Source: Antilocapra americana (Eukaryota > Chordata > Mammalia > Artiodactyla > Antilocapridae). Taken from it: DNA of 64,000 bases. The translations under genes were made by a program, and so were the position numbers. Under the pieces are notes generated by a model. It was not told where the DNA came from. It ran no database searches and worked only from the letters and a program-made list of their open reading frames with translations. Of this stretch, positions 46,630-58,342 are shown one piece after another (the first letter of the stretch is position 1; every line of letters starts with the position of its first letter). The stretch is taken from assembly GCA_007570785.1 (NCBI GenBank), contig ML662442.1:33651909-33715908 (forward strand), given 5' to 3'.

Positions 46630-47000
46630 TCTTCTTTCAGAGGGGCTTTGAGTATATTGGAATTTATTGGGCAAATGCTTGTTTGAAAGCAAACAGTTAT
46701 TCGTCTGCTTATTGGCTTCTAGAGAGAGCTTGTGCTGGTTCATTTAGGCAACTGGAACCCTGTCCACCAGAAAGCTAATCAACAAGATGGCTAGTCACAT
46801 TTATGGGTATTCCTTTTAGAGGCATTTAGTTTCAATCCCACAGATGGTAGCTGCAGTCCATTAGTCTCCGAGCCACGCTTTTCCGTGTCCTATTGTATTT
46901 AGCAAAATTGCTATGGCAGCAACACGATTATCCCAAACTCAGTGAGACTCATCAGGGCTAAAACAACGCTATGTCATAACAGTTTAATCCCAGCTCACCT
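46630..47000. promoter_or_regulatory. Candidate conserved non-coding element
   Basis: Repeat-free and of high complexity, with about five CpGs between 46866 and 46970 (ctccgagccacgc, ttccgtgtcc, cacgattatccc). The overlapping short frames on both strands have no recognised protein. The role is inferred from composition only. Confidence 0.2.
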
Positions 47001-48432
47001 TCCCTTTTACTGAATAAACAATTGAACACCTGCTGAATTCTGTTCCGCATAATGAGAACACCTGAGCAACAAAGATCAAGGAAAAGTGACATTTGATCTT
47101 CAAGCCAATACAGCGGAACCCCATTATAGAAAAGATTATTAGGTGGTTTCAGATAGCCATTCTGTGGGTCAAATCATGCTGCCCAGAATAAACAAAACCC
47201 CCAAATCCTGACTCTGTATGGTGAGTTTATAAGCCCATACCTCATCGGCAGCCTTTTACGTGTTTGATTCAATCAAACTTAGCCTTCACTTTAATGACTT
47301 GAAAAATGATCATTTAAAGTTTACAGGAGCAAGGGAGTAGTTGTTTTCTGGTTTTTACCCATGGTTTACACCAGCAGTAAAATATATGAGATTAAAAGTT
47401 ATTAAGGATGTTTATCTTCCTCATTATACTAGAATTCCCACTTTTAAGAATAAGCAAAGTACTTTGAGTTTTGAAAATGTCCAAAACTCAAGTTTTCCAG
47501 TGTTACTCACAGAAAACACTGTGACTGTCCTTTCTGAGTTTTTTCTTGATGCTTATAATGAATAAATAAATATGACCATCAATAACAATGCTTTCTTGTA
47601 GGATTTTATTGTAACTACTGAGTATATCTCCTACAGTCAGGTATTACCTCCTTATCTAAGCCTTTTTAAAAATACCAATTGTGAATTACAGAATCAAGTC
47701 CCCCTCACCTTCTCCCACCATACCCAAATAATTTATGAACCCTCCTATTCTTCACAAAATCTCTGAAGAATGAAAATGAAGTAGGGCTTTCCCCTCCAGA
47801 CCTCCATATTAATGTCTAATCGCAATAGCTTGCTACATTCTCTGCTCTGTAAAGGGCACTTGTGTATTTTCCTATATATGAAATAAATACTTATCTTGAT
47901 GTACTTAGTCAAAAGGACAGCCAGGTCTGTCTATGTTTATGAGATTTCCCATCTTAAAAAACTTTTAAGAGGCAAACACTGAACAACCATCATTTCACAC
48001 TATGTCAGACTGGAGCCTGATGGTGCTTGGTGGTGTTTTGTGTTTATGGTTGTGTGGACATAGGCTGTGTGACATCTAGATATGTGTGCATGTGATAACA
48101 GTCTCCACAGGACATCCAAAACAGTTCAACAGATTGGAAGTGTTGTTAAATTAATTCTATTCAGGTGGAAATAATGAGCAAAGGACTAGTTTTCAACAAG
48201 AATACTTCATGGCAGCCAAGAAAAACATAATTAGCCATTCCTTACCCCTATTGAATACAAATTCTCATGTCTAAACACTAAGCCAAGAGTACCAGAGCAT
48301 CCTCTTGGCAAAAATGGTCATTTGTCATTTAGCTAACATGTTCATCTCACCAGCATAGGGCAACTCTGTAAGTGTTTTTTCTTGATACTGAATGATGCAG
48401 ACCAGAATTACTAAGATTTTTTGTTCTTATTT

Positions 48433-48570
48433 TTTAGTCATTAAGTCATGTCTGACTCTTTGAGACCACATAGACTATAGCCCACCAGGCTCCTCAGTCC
48501 ATGGGATTTTCCAAGCAATAACACTGGAGTGGTTTGCCATTTCCTTCTCCAGGGGATCTTCCTGACTAGG
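48433..48570 (-). mobile_element. BovA/Bov-tA SINE, partial
   Basis: Antisense: ttaagtcatgtctgactc, cccaccaggctcctcag, actggagtggtttgcc, aggggatcttcctgac. The tRNA-like head is missing. Confidence 0.88.
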
Positions 48571-50766
48571 TATAAGAGTATTTTAATTCATTCAAGACTA
48601 CCTTTGAGTAGCTGATAAAAATGAAAACTTTTATGTGTGTATTGTACTTTTTTACATGTAATTTCAGAGGGTGTGATATACCCCAGATTCAAAATTTCTG
48701 CTGACCGAAGAGTTTATAGTGTCTAGAAAAATGACTTTGTGATCTTTGGAACTGAAATTTCAAATAATTCTAGAGATGATGCTTATATTTGTTCTTTTAT
48801 AAAGTATGTTGAATCATTCTGAAATCATGATTTCATGCATTGGGATAAAGGAGGATATATCTAGTATACCAAAGAGATCCCAAACAACAGAAGCTTACAT
48901 ATAATAGAAGTTCATTTCTCATTGCCCTGACTATTTGGAGTGAGCAGTTCAGGTTGAAAGGGTGGCTCTGCTCCATTAGATTATTTCAAGACCCAGGTTC
49001 CTTCCATGTTGTTTTTCATCATCTTCATCATGGTTGAAGCTGCCAGTGCTCCTGTCAATGGAAGAGCAGACATGAAGGGCAATCAATTTTCTTTTAAATA
49101 AATGATATGGAAGTAGCGCACAACACTTAGCTCATATTCTATTAGTGAGAGTTCTGTCATATGACCACATCCAGTGGCAAGGAAGGCAGGACACATAGTT
49201 TGTGGTGGTCCCCATCTAAGAGTGTGCCTCTGGGTGGCCAGATGCCCAGGAGATTTTTAAGTCCCACTCAGTCTTTGCATCCAGCACATAGTCATGTACC
49301 ACCTTTCCCATCAGGAGCAGAGATGGCTCCCAATGTGAAATGGTTTACATTTTGTCACCTATAAACAGTCAATTTGTCTGGCTCTACCCATCTTCCCTCA
49401 ATACATAATGTTGGTGGAGGAATAAGACAACTACAATAAAAGCATTCCTTTAGAAAGGAAATCAAAGGAAACCCATTCCAGTGCCAAAATTCTGATGATC
49501 AGGAATTTCTGGGACTCCCTACCCTACCTGTGGACTTGTCCCCCTGGGTAGGGCCTCTGGGAGGTTCTTCCTTGTCCAGTATTCTCCTTAGTCATATCCA
49601 AGGTGAGATAGAAAGAATACCTTCTTTGGGGCCTAATTTGAGACTGGATGATCACATGCTTTTATGAGCCACACTTCTGCTTTCCTAGCAATATGAGTCT
49701 CTCAAAATTTAATCAGGTTAGACTAGTCTCTGCCGTAAGAACAAAGCAAATTACTTTGTTGCTTTGTTTTAAAACTCCATTTCCCTTTAATGGCAATCAC
49801 AGATGATTCTCTCAAACATCCTACTTTGCTGTCTTTGTAATCAATCATCAGAACAAGGCTACCGTAGATGGCTTCTACAGAACTATCATTTAAAGAGAAG
49901 AGTCATATGCAGAAACAGAAGCAACTGGATCAGGTTATTTTGGTCAATATTAATGGAAATGCCGAAGCCAATCATATTTCCAGATCAGACTAATTTTGTC
50001 TGTTAAAAATGATGAGGCTTCGGAACCATTTTGTTAGCCCATCTCCAATAGCAATTCACTTCAGTGCAACCTGAGGAAGATGTATCTGCCTTTCAGCTGC
50101 CTGTTGGTTTAGAGGCATTGAGGCACAATGGTAACAACTCTTTTAAAGTCACTTTCCACAAATGTGTTAAATTCAGCTGTGGTGGATACAACTCTATAGT
50201 CACATATAGTCAGCCCAGAGCAGAAGACCATGAATTGGTGGCAGATAACCCCTTTCCTTCCATGGCAGGGCCTTGCCATGGTACACCCAACACATGTGCT
50301 CTCTCATAAGCAATTCCCCAGATAGCCAAGACTGAACTCCTACTTCTGCATCTGCTATATGTGTTTGCTTCGGTGCCCCTCACCCTGCCAGATTCACTTT
50401 CCTGGTCCATCCTGCCCAGCTTCTGCCTTAAACCAGGACCCAGAGAGTCCAGGCTTACTGCTGGAACCATTAGAGATGACACTTGAGATGAAACTGGAAG
50501 CACACTAAGAGGTTTTGAGAAGAGATTTTCTGTAATAAAGAAACTCTGTTTCTGAAAAGATAATGAAAATCTATACAAGGTGTTGTTTTGTTTTGCTCTG
50601 GTGAGGCAATCTCTCAGCCATGTGTGAGAAAGGACTGGCTTGTGCTATTGGGACCAACATAGACGTTCAAAGCCACACCTTGAATCTGGAACTTGAAGAA
50701 ACATGGACAAAAACCCAAAACAAAATCTGTAGAAAAAATATGAGGTCAGGTTCAAAGCCAAGAGTC
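48571..50766. other. Unique sequence, 2.2 kb
   Basis: No repeat or RNA gene recognised. Overlapping open frames at 50064-50309 (plus) and 50210-50578 (minus) share one GC-richer stretch and are of no recognised family. Confidence 0.5.
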
Positions 50767-50780
50767 TCAGGCTAAACCAT

Positions 50781-51014
50781 CAGTTCAGTCGCTCAGTCAT
50801 GTCCGACTCTGCGACCCCACGAATCACAGCACACCTGTCCATCACCAACTCCTGGAGTCCACCCAAACCCATGTCCATCGAGTCGGTGATGCCATCCAGC
50901 CATCTCATCCTCTGTCATCCCCTTCTCCTCCTGACCCCAATCCTTCCCACCATCAGAGTCTTTTCCAACGAGTCAAAATGAGGTGGCCAAAGTATTGGAG
51001 TTTCGGTTTCAACA
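50781..51014 (-). mobile_element. BovB 3' end with clean TSDs, 234 bp
   Basis: Antisense BovB 3' terminus: cagttcagtcgctcag, catgtccgactctgc, ccatccagccatctcatcc, gtggccaaagtattgg. Flanked by TSDs tcaggctaaaccat (50767-50780) and tcaggctaaatcat (51015-51028), differing at one base. The sequence is close to the other copies, so the insertion is probably relatively young. Confidence 0.95.
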
Positions 51015-51244
51015 TCAGGCTAAATCATGAGGAATACTAAAAAGTGAGGGTCCAATCAGAAACAAAAACCAACAAGGCATAGAGGAGCTGGGGTGGAAAA
51101 GAAGTGGGAGAGTGAGAATAATCTCCAAGAGCATCAGTTGAGCATGTTTGAGGGGCTCAGTCTCTAAGGGCACAGGTATGCCTTCACCTGCTAATGGCTC
51201 CTGCTATTCAGACCCTAACTAATAGCAGAGCAATGAGCCAGGGA

Positions 51245-51460
51245 GATACAAACATTTACAGAATAGCTCTTATATGACAGGCACTCTCATAGGATCTACC
51301 AAAGTTGGCTTATTTAAGTCTAGCCAAACATCTTTAAGTAAATGTCAACTTAACACTTTACAGATGAGGAAACTGAAACATGGTTCAGATCACATAGTAG
51401 TAAGTATCAGAACTTAGTGCCCAGATCTACCTTATACCAAAGACTTTGCATTTTTCATCT
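51245..51460 (-). repeat. MIR SINE (antisense)
   Basis: acatttacagaatagctctt, acaggcactctcatagg, a cacatagtagtaagtatc block, and the cagatgaggaaactgaaac core. Confidence 0.8.
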
Positions 51461-52239
51461 AGCAGAGGTGAGAACATGTTTAAAATGATCTGTGAATTTT
51501 CTGGGCACAGTTAATTTCTGTTTCTCTGCTTTTGTCCTATAGACATAATGGTATAAAAGCTATCTCTGTGTAAGGATTTCTCTCATTAAATGGTCATGTT
51601 TGGTTAGACTGCAGGAATCTTTGGAGAATTTAATTTTAACTCCTTAAATTAGACCATCCTGCATTTTATCAAAGATAGTCCAAAGACCGAAACAGATTTT
51701 TCTCTGTTATGTAATCAAAAGCCTTCATCAGTCTTTGATTTTGTGAAATTTCAATCTGTGAACAATGACTGGTGGGGAATTCAGCTAATAATGTAATCAC
51801 TTAGTTAAATGTATTGGTCTTAGGTTATCCAATTGCATGCTGCCAATGTTTGGGAACACAGCATGCTTGCCTTGGTATAGTCCAAATCAGAATGAAAGTC
51901 TTTCAGCCTAAAAATAGAGAACAGCAGTTTTCCTGATACTCAAATCATATGTCTTGTCAGGAGAAGTTACCTGCCAGTCAGTTCAGGTACAGAGTGGAGG
52001 TCCTGAGCATACTGCCACTGGGAAGGCCTCAAGTGAGTTTGCATTGCCTGCCAAACACTAGTATTGAAATAGCAACAAAACTATGTACCTAATCACTCCT
52101 TATTCTGCCACGTTCGTAAGCAGAGTGCCTCAGAGAAACACAAATCTCAAAGAAGAATGGAGCAATGATTGTACAGTGATCGCTCACTGAATACAACATG
52201 GGTGTTGTTAACAATGATAATCACTATTTTTTCATCAGA

Positions 52240-52420
52240 CATTTATGTACTGCTGATGATGTGCTGGGTATTGTTCTATGCTCTTTATGGATATTAACTC
52301 ATTTAACTTTTACAACAGTTGCCTGAAGGCGGAACTGTTATTAATCCAATGTTAGAGATAAGGAAACTAAGGCATAGACTAGTTAAGTAACTTATCCAAA
52401 GCCACAGAGCTAGTAGAAAG
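52240..52420 (-). repeat. MIR SINE (antisense)
   Basis: Order: ctttatggatattaactc, atttaacttttacaacagtt, gttattaatccaatgttag, agataaggaaactaaggc, tagttaagtaacttatcc, aaagccacagagctagtag. A clear core. Confidence 0.88.
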
Positions 52421-53631
52421 CAATTCCTATTAGCTCCTTGTTGGAAGGTTGGTGATGATAAGGCAGGAGTAATGAGTGACAAGTGCTTTGGATTAGTTAA
52501 GGGAGAAGAGGGAGCTTAGTAATCCCACATGCTGTTACCTACACCATTTAAGTCACTTCACTGCTCCCTGTGGTCACCATCTTGTATCTCACCTACTTCA
52601 AAAAGCCTGAAACATTTTCTCTGTGAATATAATTAGGTGAGGAATCTGTGATAATGAAATAGGAAATGATGAGTGAGGTGGAAGAATAACTCTTACCAAA
52701 AACCAGCCCAAAGGCAGTGATTCCCTTCAATGGAGCACTTGTCCCACCCCCTCTTACCCCCCATAGATAGACAGACTTCTAGGAAAGCCTGACATGGGAT
52801 TATTCCTTGCATAGAGTTTATAAGACTAGATCAACTAAATATGGTTATGTTAGCCCTTCTTCTGAGACTTCGAAATAGTTTTATTATACTGAACACTTTC
52901 CTATAATGGCATTTACTAGTCTGTGATTTTACCTATAAGGCAAAAATGATTTATCATACTTATTGGTGATATAATTATTCATCTTGACAGTCATGTTTCC
53001 AAAAATTGCCATATTTAAATTCAGTTTGGCTCACAAGTTTTGCATTTTCCCCACCTACTTTCACAGTCACCACCGCCTCCTTCCTGCCTGCCTTTCTCAT
53101 CTCCCAGAACAGAGGTGCCTGCCGCATGACCACATTCAGAGTTTCCTTGTGGAATTAGTTTTTAATGAAAAAGAAAGAAAGAAGATTGATGGCATTTATT
53201 CTCTGATATTATTTCATTTTACTAATTCTTTGGTTTGCCAAACCCAAACTACAGTTCCTGTTTGAACTAGGCCTGTTTGGGCCTTTATAAACCCTAATCA
53301 TAATTGTACAGTGTCTATAAAATGATGTTTCCCACGTCCTCTTCAGCGGATTCCATACAAAGTGGGGAGATGGTCACATTTGAAATAACTAGGCAATGAT
53401 GTTCTGAGTCAAATAAATAAGAATGCTGGAAAAAGAAAAGCAGTGCAAGAACAATAAAGGATAGGGGTCTCATTTGCAAGAGAGAAAAAGAAGGGACAAT
53501 ATGGAAACCAAGAGATACCATGTGTATTACTGACAACCAGATGTAGACAATGAAGGGGAAAAGTGGGATGAAAAGTGAAGCAGGGAAGCATTCATTTTAC
53601 TCAGATTATATGAGGATCTAAGAATCAATTG

Positions 53632-53767
53632 CGGAGAAGGCAATGGCTCCCCACTCCAGTGTTCTTGCCTGGAGAATCCCATGGACGGAGGAGCCTTGTG
53701 GGCTGCCGTCTATGGGGTCGCACAGAGTCGGACACGACTGAGCGACTTAGCAGCAGCAGCAGCAACA
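53632..53767 (+). mobile_element. BovA SINE (monomer) with (CAG)n tail and TSDs
   Basis: Sense: cggagaaggcaatggctcc, cactccagtgttcttgcc, gagaatcccatggacgg, tcggacacgactgagcgac, then a GCAGCA run (about 53750-53765). TSDs agaatcaattg (53621-53631) and agactcaattg (53768-53778). It is a headless BovA unit. Confidence 0.94.
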
Positions 53768-53926
53768 AGACTCAATTGACTCCCGGGGCAGTCATCGGCA
53801 TGGTAAGCCTGGGGACAAAGCAGCAGATGCACAGTCATCTTGGAGCAGAGCGACAGCAGAGCGTGAGGCACTGAGCACACTGGCCGCCCTAGCAGAGGCC
53901 ACCGGCAAGAGCAAGGTCAGACTCAC

Positions 53927-54003
53927 CTTCTCTGTCTCACCTCCCGAATAGCCTCTGCTGCCTTGTCGTATTCCAGCTGAGCTTCATGCATTTGGTGTTG
54001 TAC
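53927..54003 (-). other. Candidate isolated exon (unproven)
   Basis: On the minus strand the segment reads VQHQMHEAQLEYDKAAEAIR, then EVRQR, a charged, coiled-coil-like peptide. It runs into a consensus splice donor (AAG followed by gtgagt at 53926-53921), with a second donor-like GAG followed by gtgaga 14 nt upstream (53940-53935). Upstream lies a branch-point-like tttaac in an AT/pyrimidine-rich stretch (54010-54028). The first AGs after it are in a non-pyrimidine context, so the acceptor is weak, most plausibly cag before 53976. In-frame stops lie just outside on both sides. No partner exons were found and no family is recognised. It may be chance. Confidence 0.25.
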
Positions 54004-54679
54004 AGATTGTTAAAATGAAAATTAAAACCGTCAGACTTGGGTGGCTGGGGTACATTTATAATTCATCACCTTCCTTTATAGTTAAAAAGAACAACCAGGG
54101 AAACGCAGCTTAGCTCTCACTCACAAACTCTCAGCACTGCATGAAGCATGCTTGGGCCTCGTAGGACAGATATACTGCACACACTTAGCATATTTATTTC
54201 TCCCCTTATGGAACTTTTTCTTATCCTTGGTATGCTTAGCTTTAAATATATTCAGAGGCTATAAATATTACATGGAATTTTGAGATCTGAAAAATAACTT
54301 CTTCATCACTGATTTACGGATAGGCTGCAAAAAACAAGTTTAGTATCTATATTTACATGATAAAAATGTTCAGTTAATACACTGGGCTGTTTTTAGCTAT
54401 CCATGGCAGTGCTATGATTACATTTTGATCCTCGAGTGAAAAAGGAGAAAAGGGAAGCAATTTAGAATGATCCCAGGTTTCTGTCGTCAATTGCTGGTTA
54501 AACAGAAATTCACTGAGGTTGGGGAGGTAGGAAGAGATGCTGGTTTCCAGCAGTAAAGTTGATGAGTACATTTTAATGAAGGTGTGAAGCCAGATACCCA
54601 ATTCCTTGTCCTTCTGATATTAGAATCATGAATAGCATATATTTTCAAAAGCTCATTTTGGTCCTCATATGAATACAAA

Positions 54680-54865
54680 TAATAGCTACCATTTATTACT
54701 TGATTTGCTCACCTTATCTTATTTAATCCTTATAACAACATTGTGGGTATTTTTCTCGATTTTACAAACGAGAAAATTGAAACTGAGACATTAAATAACT
54801 TACTCAAAAACCATACAGCTGATAAACGCAGAGTTGTCTGGTTCCAAAACCTTGTCTGTTGCGCA
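54680..54865 (-). repeat. MIR SINE (antisense)
   Basis: aatagctaccatttattac, ttatttaatccttataacaa, cattgtgggtatttttctcg, attttacaaacgagaaaatt, and acttactcaaaaaccatac form a clear antisense MIR order. Confidence 0.85.
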
Positions 54866-56128
54866 TTTGAAAAAAAGAAGATATGCCATTTTTTTACATA
54901 GGTCACACTTCTCCCTGGCCACTCAATCCCAGAGAAGCCCTCTCAAAGCTCCTCTGTCCAAGATGCTCTTCCCTAAGCCCTCGGAGTGATCTGAACTTGC
55001 TACAAGTGCCCTCTGTCAGGTGCTCAGCCATGGTGAGAGTGGAGTAGAATCAGTAACATCCAATGCCTTCTAAAGCTTCAGTTTTGCAAATGAATCTTAG
55101 AACATTGTAACAAGTGAGGGTAGGCAGACCTTAGAGATTTTCTAATTCATCTCAAACATCGCAAATTCTAGCCAGTAACACACCACCTTCATTTCAGCCG
55201 ATCCATCCATCACTTTTACAATTATGTAATACATCGTTTAAATCAACTCTTTAATATTAAATGCATTTATTATAAAAGGAACTTTTACATCACTATTTGA
55301 AATGGAAAACCAGTACACTTTCCATAAATTGAAGTGAACCATAAAAAATACAGACAAAGCAAAGTAATGTTATTAAATCCTAGCCAGATATGGCCAAAAT
55401 CCTTTGAAACTGATAGCCAGGTTTTTCTTGTGCTGCATAGTTGAAATTGTTTGGGGATATTAAAGACATTGTAGTGTCAAACTGAGACTTTTCTCCTTGA
55501 ATAAACAGGAAGATTAAAAAAGAAATTAGAGGGAAATAACTCTTACCCCAGGTTGTTCAGTGTTATTTAACACCAAGTCCCTGTGCATGAATTACAGTCA
55601 TCTCTAGCATAACCAGTAGTCTGTATTCACCACTTGGAAAATTCAGGTTTTGTCTATTTCCCACATTTTACCAAAAAAGAAACCAAGATCCAGAAAGGTA
55701 AAATGATTTTCCACTAGCACTTGGTGGATGTTCAGTAAATGCATAAATGAACTATTTAGACATATTTGGGCTTTTGAATCGAATGTAGGTTCTAATTCTG
55801 TTGCTACCACTTAATGTCAGTTTGATCAAAACCCAGTTGGTCTATTGATGCCCAGCAGTGTTTTTGCTAATATTTCATATCACCTCATAAGTTGAAGATA
55901 CTGCATAAATGGTAGCTAAAGAGCTGGATAAAAATTCTGCAACAGTTTCAAGTTCAACAAGCCAAACCTAACATGGAGTTGGAAATCCAAGATGTATTAA
56001 ATAAGCAATAGGGTATGAATCTTTACATGGATAGGAATCTTGTTGTATTTTTCATTCCAAATTCAACAATTACATCCTACTTTAGTTTATTGGGATTTAT
56101 ATAGTATTGGGATTTTATATGGTATTCT

Positions 56129-56323
56129 TGGGCTTCCCTGTTGGCTCAGCTGGTAAAGAATCTGCCTGCAATGCAAGAGACCTTGGTTCAACCCCTGGGT
56201 TGGGAAGATCCCCTGGAGAAGGGAATGGCTACCCACTGCTGTATTCTGGCCTGGAGAATTCCATGGACTATATAAGTCCATGGAATCGCAAAGAGTTGGA
56301 CACCACTGTAACTTTCACATTAC
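56129..56323 (+). mobile_element. Bov-tA SINE with an offset TSD
   Basis: Sense Bov-tA: gggcttccctgttggctcag, a gttcaacccctgggttgg B-box region, ggcctggagaattcc, the hairpin at 56261-56283, and a gtaactttcacatt tail. The direct repeat actttagtttattggg occurs at 56324-56339, immediately 3', and at 56080-56095, 33 bp upstream of the SINE head. Confidence 0.93.
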
Positions 56324-56339
56324 ACTTTAGTTTATTGGG

Positions 56340-56811
56340 CACCTTTCTATTTGCCCATCTAGAGCAGATCAAAGATAAATAGGATTACTCATACAGAAGG
56401 TAAAATTATCTACAGAGGCCTGCTCTGCCTTCCTTGACCATTTTTTTCCCTTTATCCCCCATGCTATTGTAAGGAGTTTTAAAATTCTGAGCTCATCATG
56501 GACTCTTCCAACTGCTTTTCCAACTTGCTTCAGTCTCCTCACCCATATTTACCTGAGACTGGCTGAGATTATAATGCATCCCAGATGGCCTCGCTGTTCA
56601 ACAGCAAAGCTCAGAGATAGTTGAAAACAAAGCTGAAACAAAGTCATTGCAGCAAAGATGAAAGAAGAGTGGGGAGAAGATTTGGGCAACAGGGCAAAGA
56701 TACTCCTCTAAGACGGAAGGATGCTGCTCCTGGCAGAGCACGCTCCCCGCTGCCATCTCTGTGGTGCACACAGCCTGGCTCTCTGGTCCAGGAGTGGAGT
56801 CTGCAGAAATG
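56340..56811. other. Unique sequence
   Basis: No repeat or gene recognised, other than a weak pyrimidine-rich L2-like piece near 56400-56460. Confidence 0.4.
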
Positions 56812-57114
56812 TTTCCTTTAGCTCAGCTGATAAAGAATCTGGCTGCAATGCAGAAGACCCCAGTTCAATTCCAGGGTCAGGAAGATCCCCTAGAGAGGGG
56901 ATAGGCTACCCACTCCAGCATTCATGGGCTTCCCTAGTGGCTCAGGTGATAAAGAATCCACCTGCAATGCAGGAGACCTGGGTTGGGAAGATCTCGTAGA
57001 GGAGGGCATGGCAGCCCACTCCAGTGTTCTTGCCTGGGGAATCCTGACAGGCAGAGGAGCCTGGTGGGCTACAGTCCATGTTATCCCAAAGAGTTGGACA
57101 TGACTAAGCAACTA
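56812..57114 (+). mobile_element. Bov-tA SINE, dimeric form (sense)
   Basis: The first unit is partial (56812-56925: ctcagctgataaagaatctg, cactccagcattc). It is followed by a full unit (56928-57114: gggcttccctagtggctcag, a gcagcccactccagtg block, gttggacatgactaagc). The architecture is the sense counterpart of the copy at 37033-37350. Confidence 0.9.
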
Positions 57115-57240
57115 AGTCCACACTGTACACTTACCAGAAGAGCACTATATGTGGGTTATGCCCAAAGGGCTGTGAAGGGTGGCATTTCCAATAATTTGAT
57201 CTCATAAGTTAGCTAAGAAAGAAGTTGAAGTACATGTAGT

Positions 57241-57447
57241 ATGCTCAGCTGCTCAGTCACGTCCCAACTCTTTGCAACCCCATGGACTATAGTCAGCCAA
57301 GCTCGTCTGCCCAGGAGATCATCCCGGCAAGAATTCTGAAGTGGGATGCTGTTTCCTTCTCCAGGGATCTTCCTGACCCAGAGGTCTCACCCATGTCTCC
57401 TGCATCGCCATGTGAATTCCTTACCTCTGAGCCACCTGGGAAGCCCC
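57241..57447 (-). mobile_element. Bov-tA SINE (antisense) with TSDs
   Basis: atgctcagctgctcagtcac, a ggactatagtcagcc block, ttccttctccagggatc, ttacctctgagccacctgg. Flanked by agtacatgta at 57229-57239 and 57450-57459. Confidence 0.92.
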
Positions 57448-58124
57448 TGAGTACATGTAAGATGTTCCTAACTGGTTACCTGCTCATTCCAACCCAGTTT
57501 CTCCTGACTCTAGCTTCTGTTTTTAAGTTTCACCTGACTTCTCCTAATGTCATGACCTCCTGCCTTCTCCAAAATTCCATCATTTTAAGCAGCAGCAACT
57601 CTAACAGCAATACAGACAAGATCTTATTAACCCAAATACCTTGCTTCTAACTGTGCCACGTCACCTTTTTTGGAAAACAAAGGAAATCTTAAAAGTGAAT
57701 TTGTGAAGAGAATATTTTTTTTTAAGTTCAAATTCAGTAGTGAAAACCAATATACCTCTCACTTCATGAAGCTGGTGACTCTCTGCTAGCCCCGATACCT
57801 AGGAACTACTCTGCATCATCATACTCCATAAGTACTTGTCAGATGAATGAGTGAATGTACATGTGCACGTGTAATGGGCTCAGGAATCAGATGTGGACAT
57901 TTATTCTGCTACCTCCACTTACTAGTGGTGTGACTTTAGGCAAGGTACCAGGCTCTCTGAGCCTCTATTTTCTCATCCATAAAAATGCTACTGCTATTTT
58001 TAGGATTAAAGATAATGTATGTAGTACATCTGGCACACTACCTGGCCTGGAGGAGGAATTTAATAAATGGTAGCTAAATGCATCTGTCCTCTGTCCATAT
58101 TATTTGGGGGTATTAAAGAAGTCC
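57448..58124. other. Unique sequence with a MIR
   Basis: Unique except for the sense MIR annotated at 57865-58080. Confidence 0.5.
57865..58080 (+). repeat. MIR SINE (sense)
   Basis: ctcaggaatcagatgtgg (tRNA-like part), tggtgtgactttaggcaag, gagcctctattttctcatcc, attaaagataatgtatg and a 3' end with ggcacactacctggcctgg. A well-preserved order. Confidence 0.85.
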
Positions 58125-58342
58125 GGGGCTTCTCTGTTGGCTCAGCGGGTAAAGAATCTGCCTCCAAAGCAGGAGACACAGAAGACACAGGTTCAATCAC
58201 TGGATCAAGAAGATACCCCAGAAGAGGAGATGGCAACCCAGTCTAGTATTCTTGCTTAGAAAATCCCGTGGACAGAGGAGGCTGGCAGACTACAGTCTAT
58301 TGGCTTGCAAAGAGTCAGACACAACTGAGTGACTAAGCACAC
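58125..58342 (+). mobile_element. Bov-tA SINE (sense)
   Basis: Head ggggcttctctgttggctc, a ggttcaatcactggatc B-box region, cccagaagaggagatggc, gactacagtctattggc, agtcagacacaactgag. A small duplication of a cagaagacaca type is present near 58177-58190. A weak TSD (taaagaagtcc/taaggaagcct) may bound it. Confidence 0.9.

Larger units (their letters stand above)
44371..48425. other. Unique sequence, 4.1 kb
   Basis: Contains a sense MIR fragment at 44905-45025 (acaaaatgggcctgatc), a short GAGAATAGGA-type purine repeat at 46466-46498, and a high-complexity block at 46630-47000 that may be conserved. No exon or RNA gene was recognised. Confidence 0.5.
51029..53620. other. Unique sequence with two MIRs
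   Basis: Unique apart from antisense MIRs at 51245 and 52240. No gene was recognised. Confidence 0.5.
53779..56079. other. Unique sequence with a candidate exon and a MIR
   Basis: Holds the candidate minus-strand exon at 53927-54003 and an antisense MIR (54680-54865). A weak MIR-like piece lies near 55660-55755. Nothing else was recognised. Confidence 0.5.

Noticed and set aside
50210..50578. 122-codon minus-strand frame
   Set aside because: It lies over a GC-richer unique stretch, with another frame on the opposite strand and no recognisable domain.
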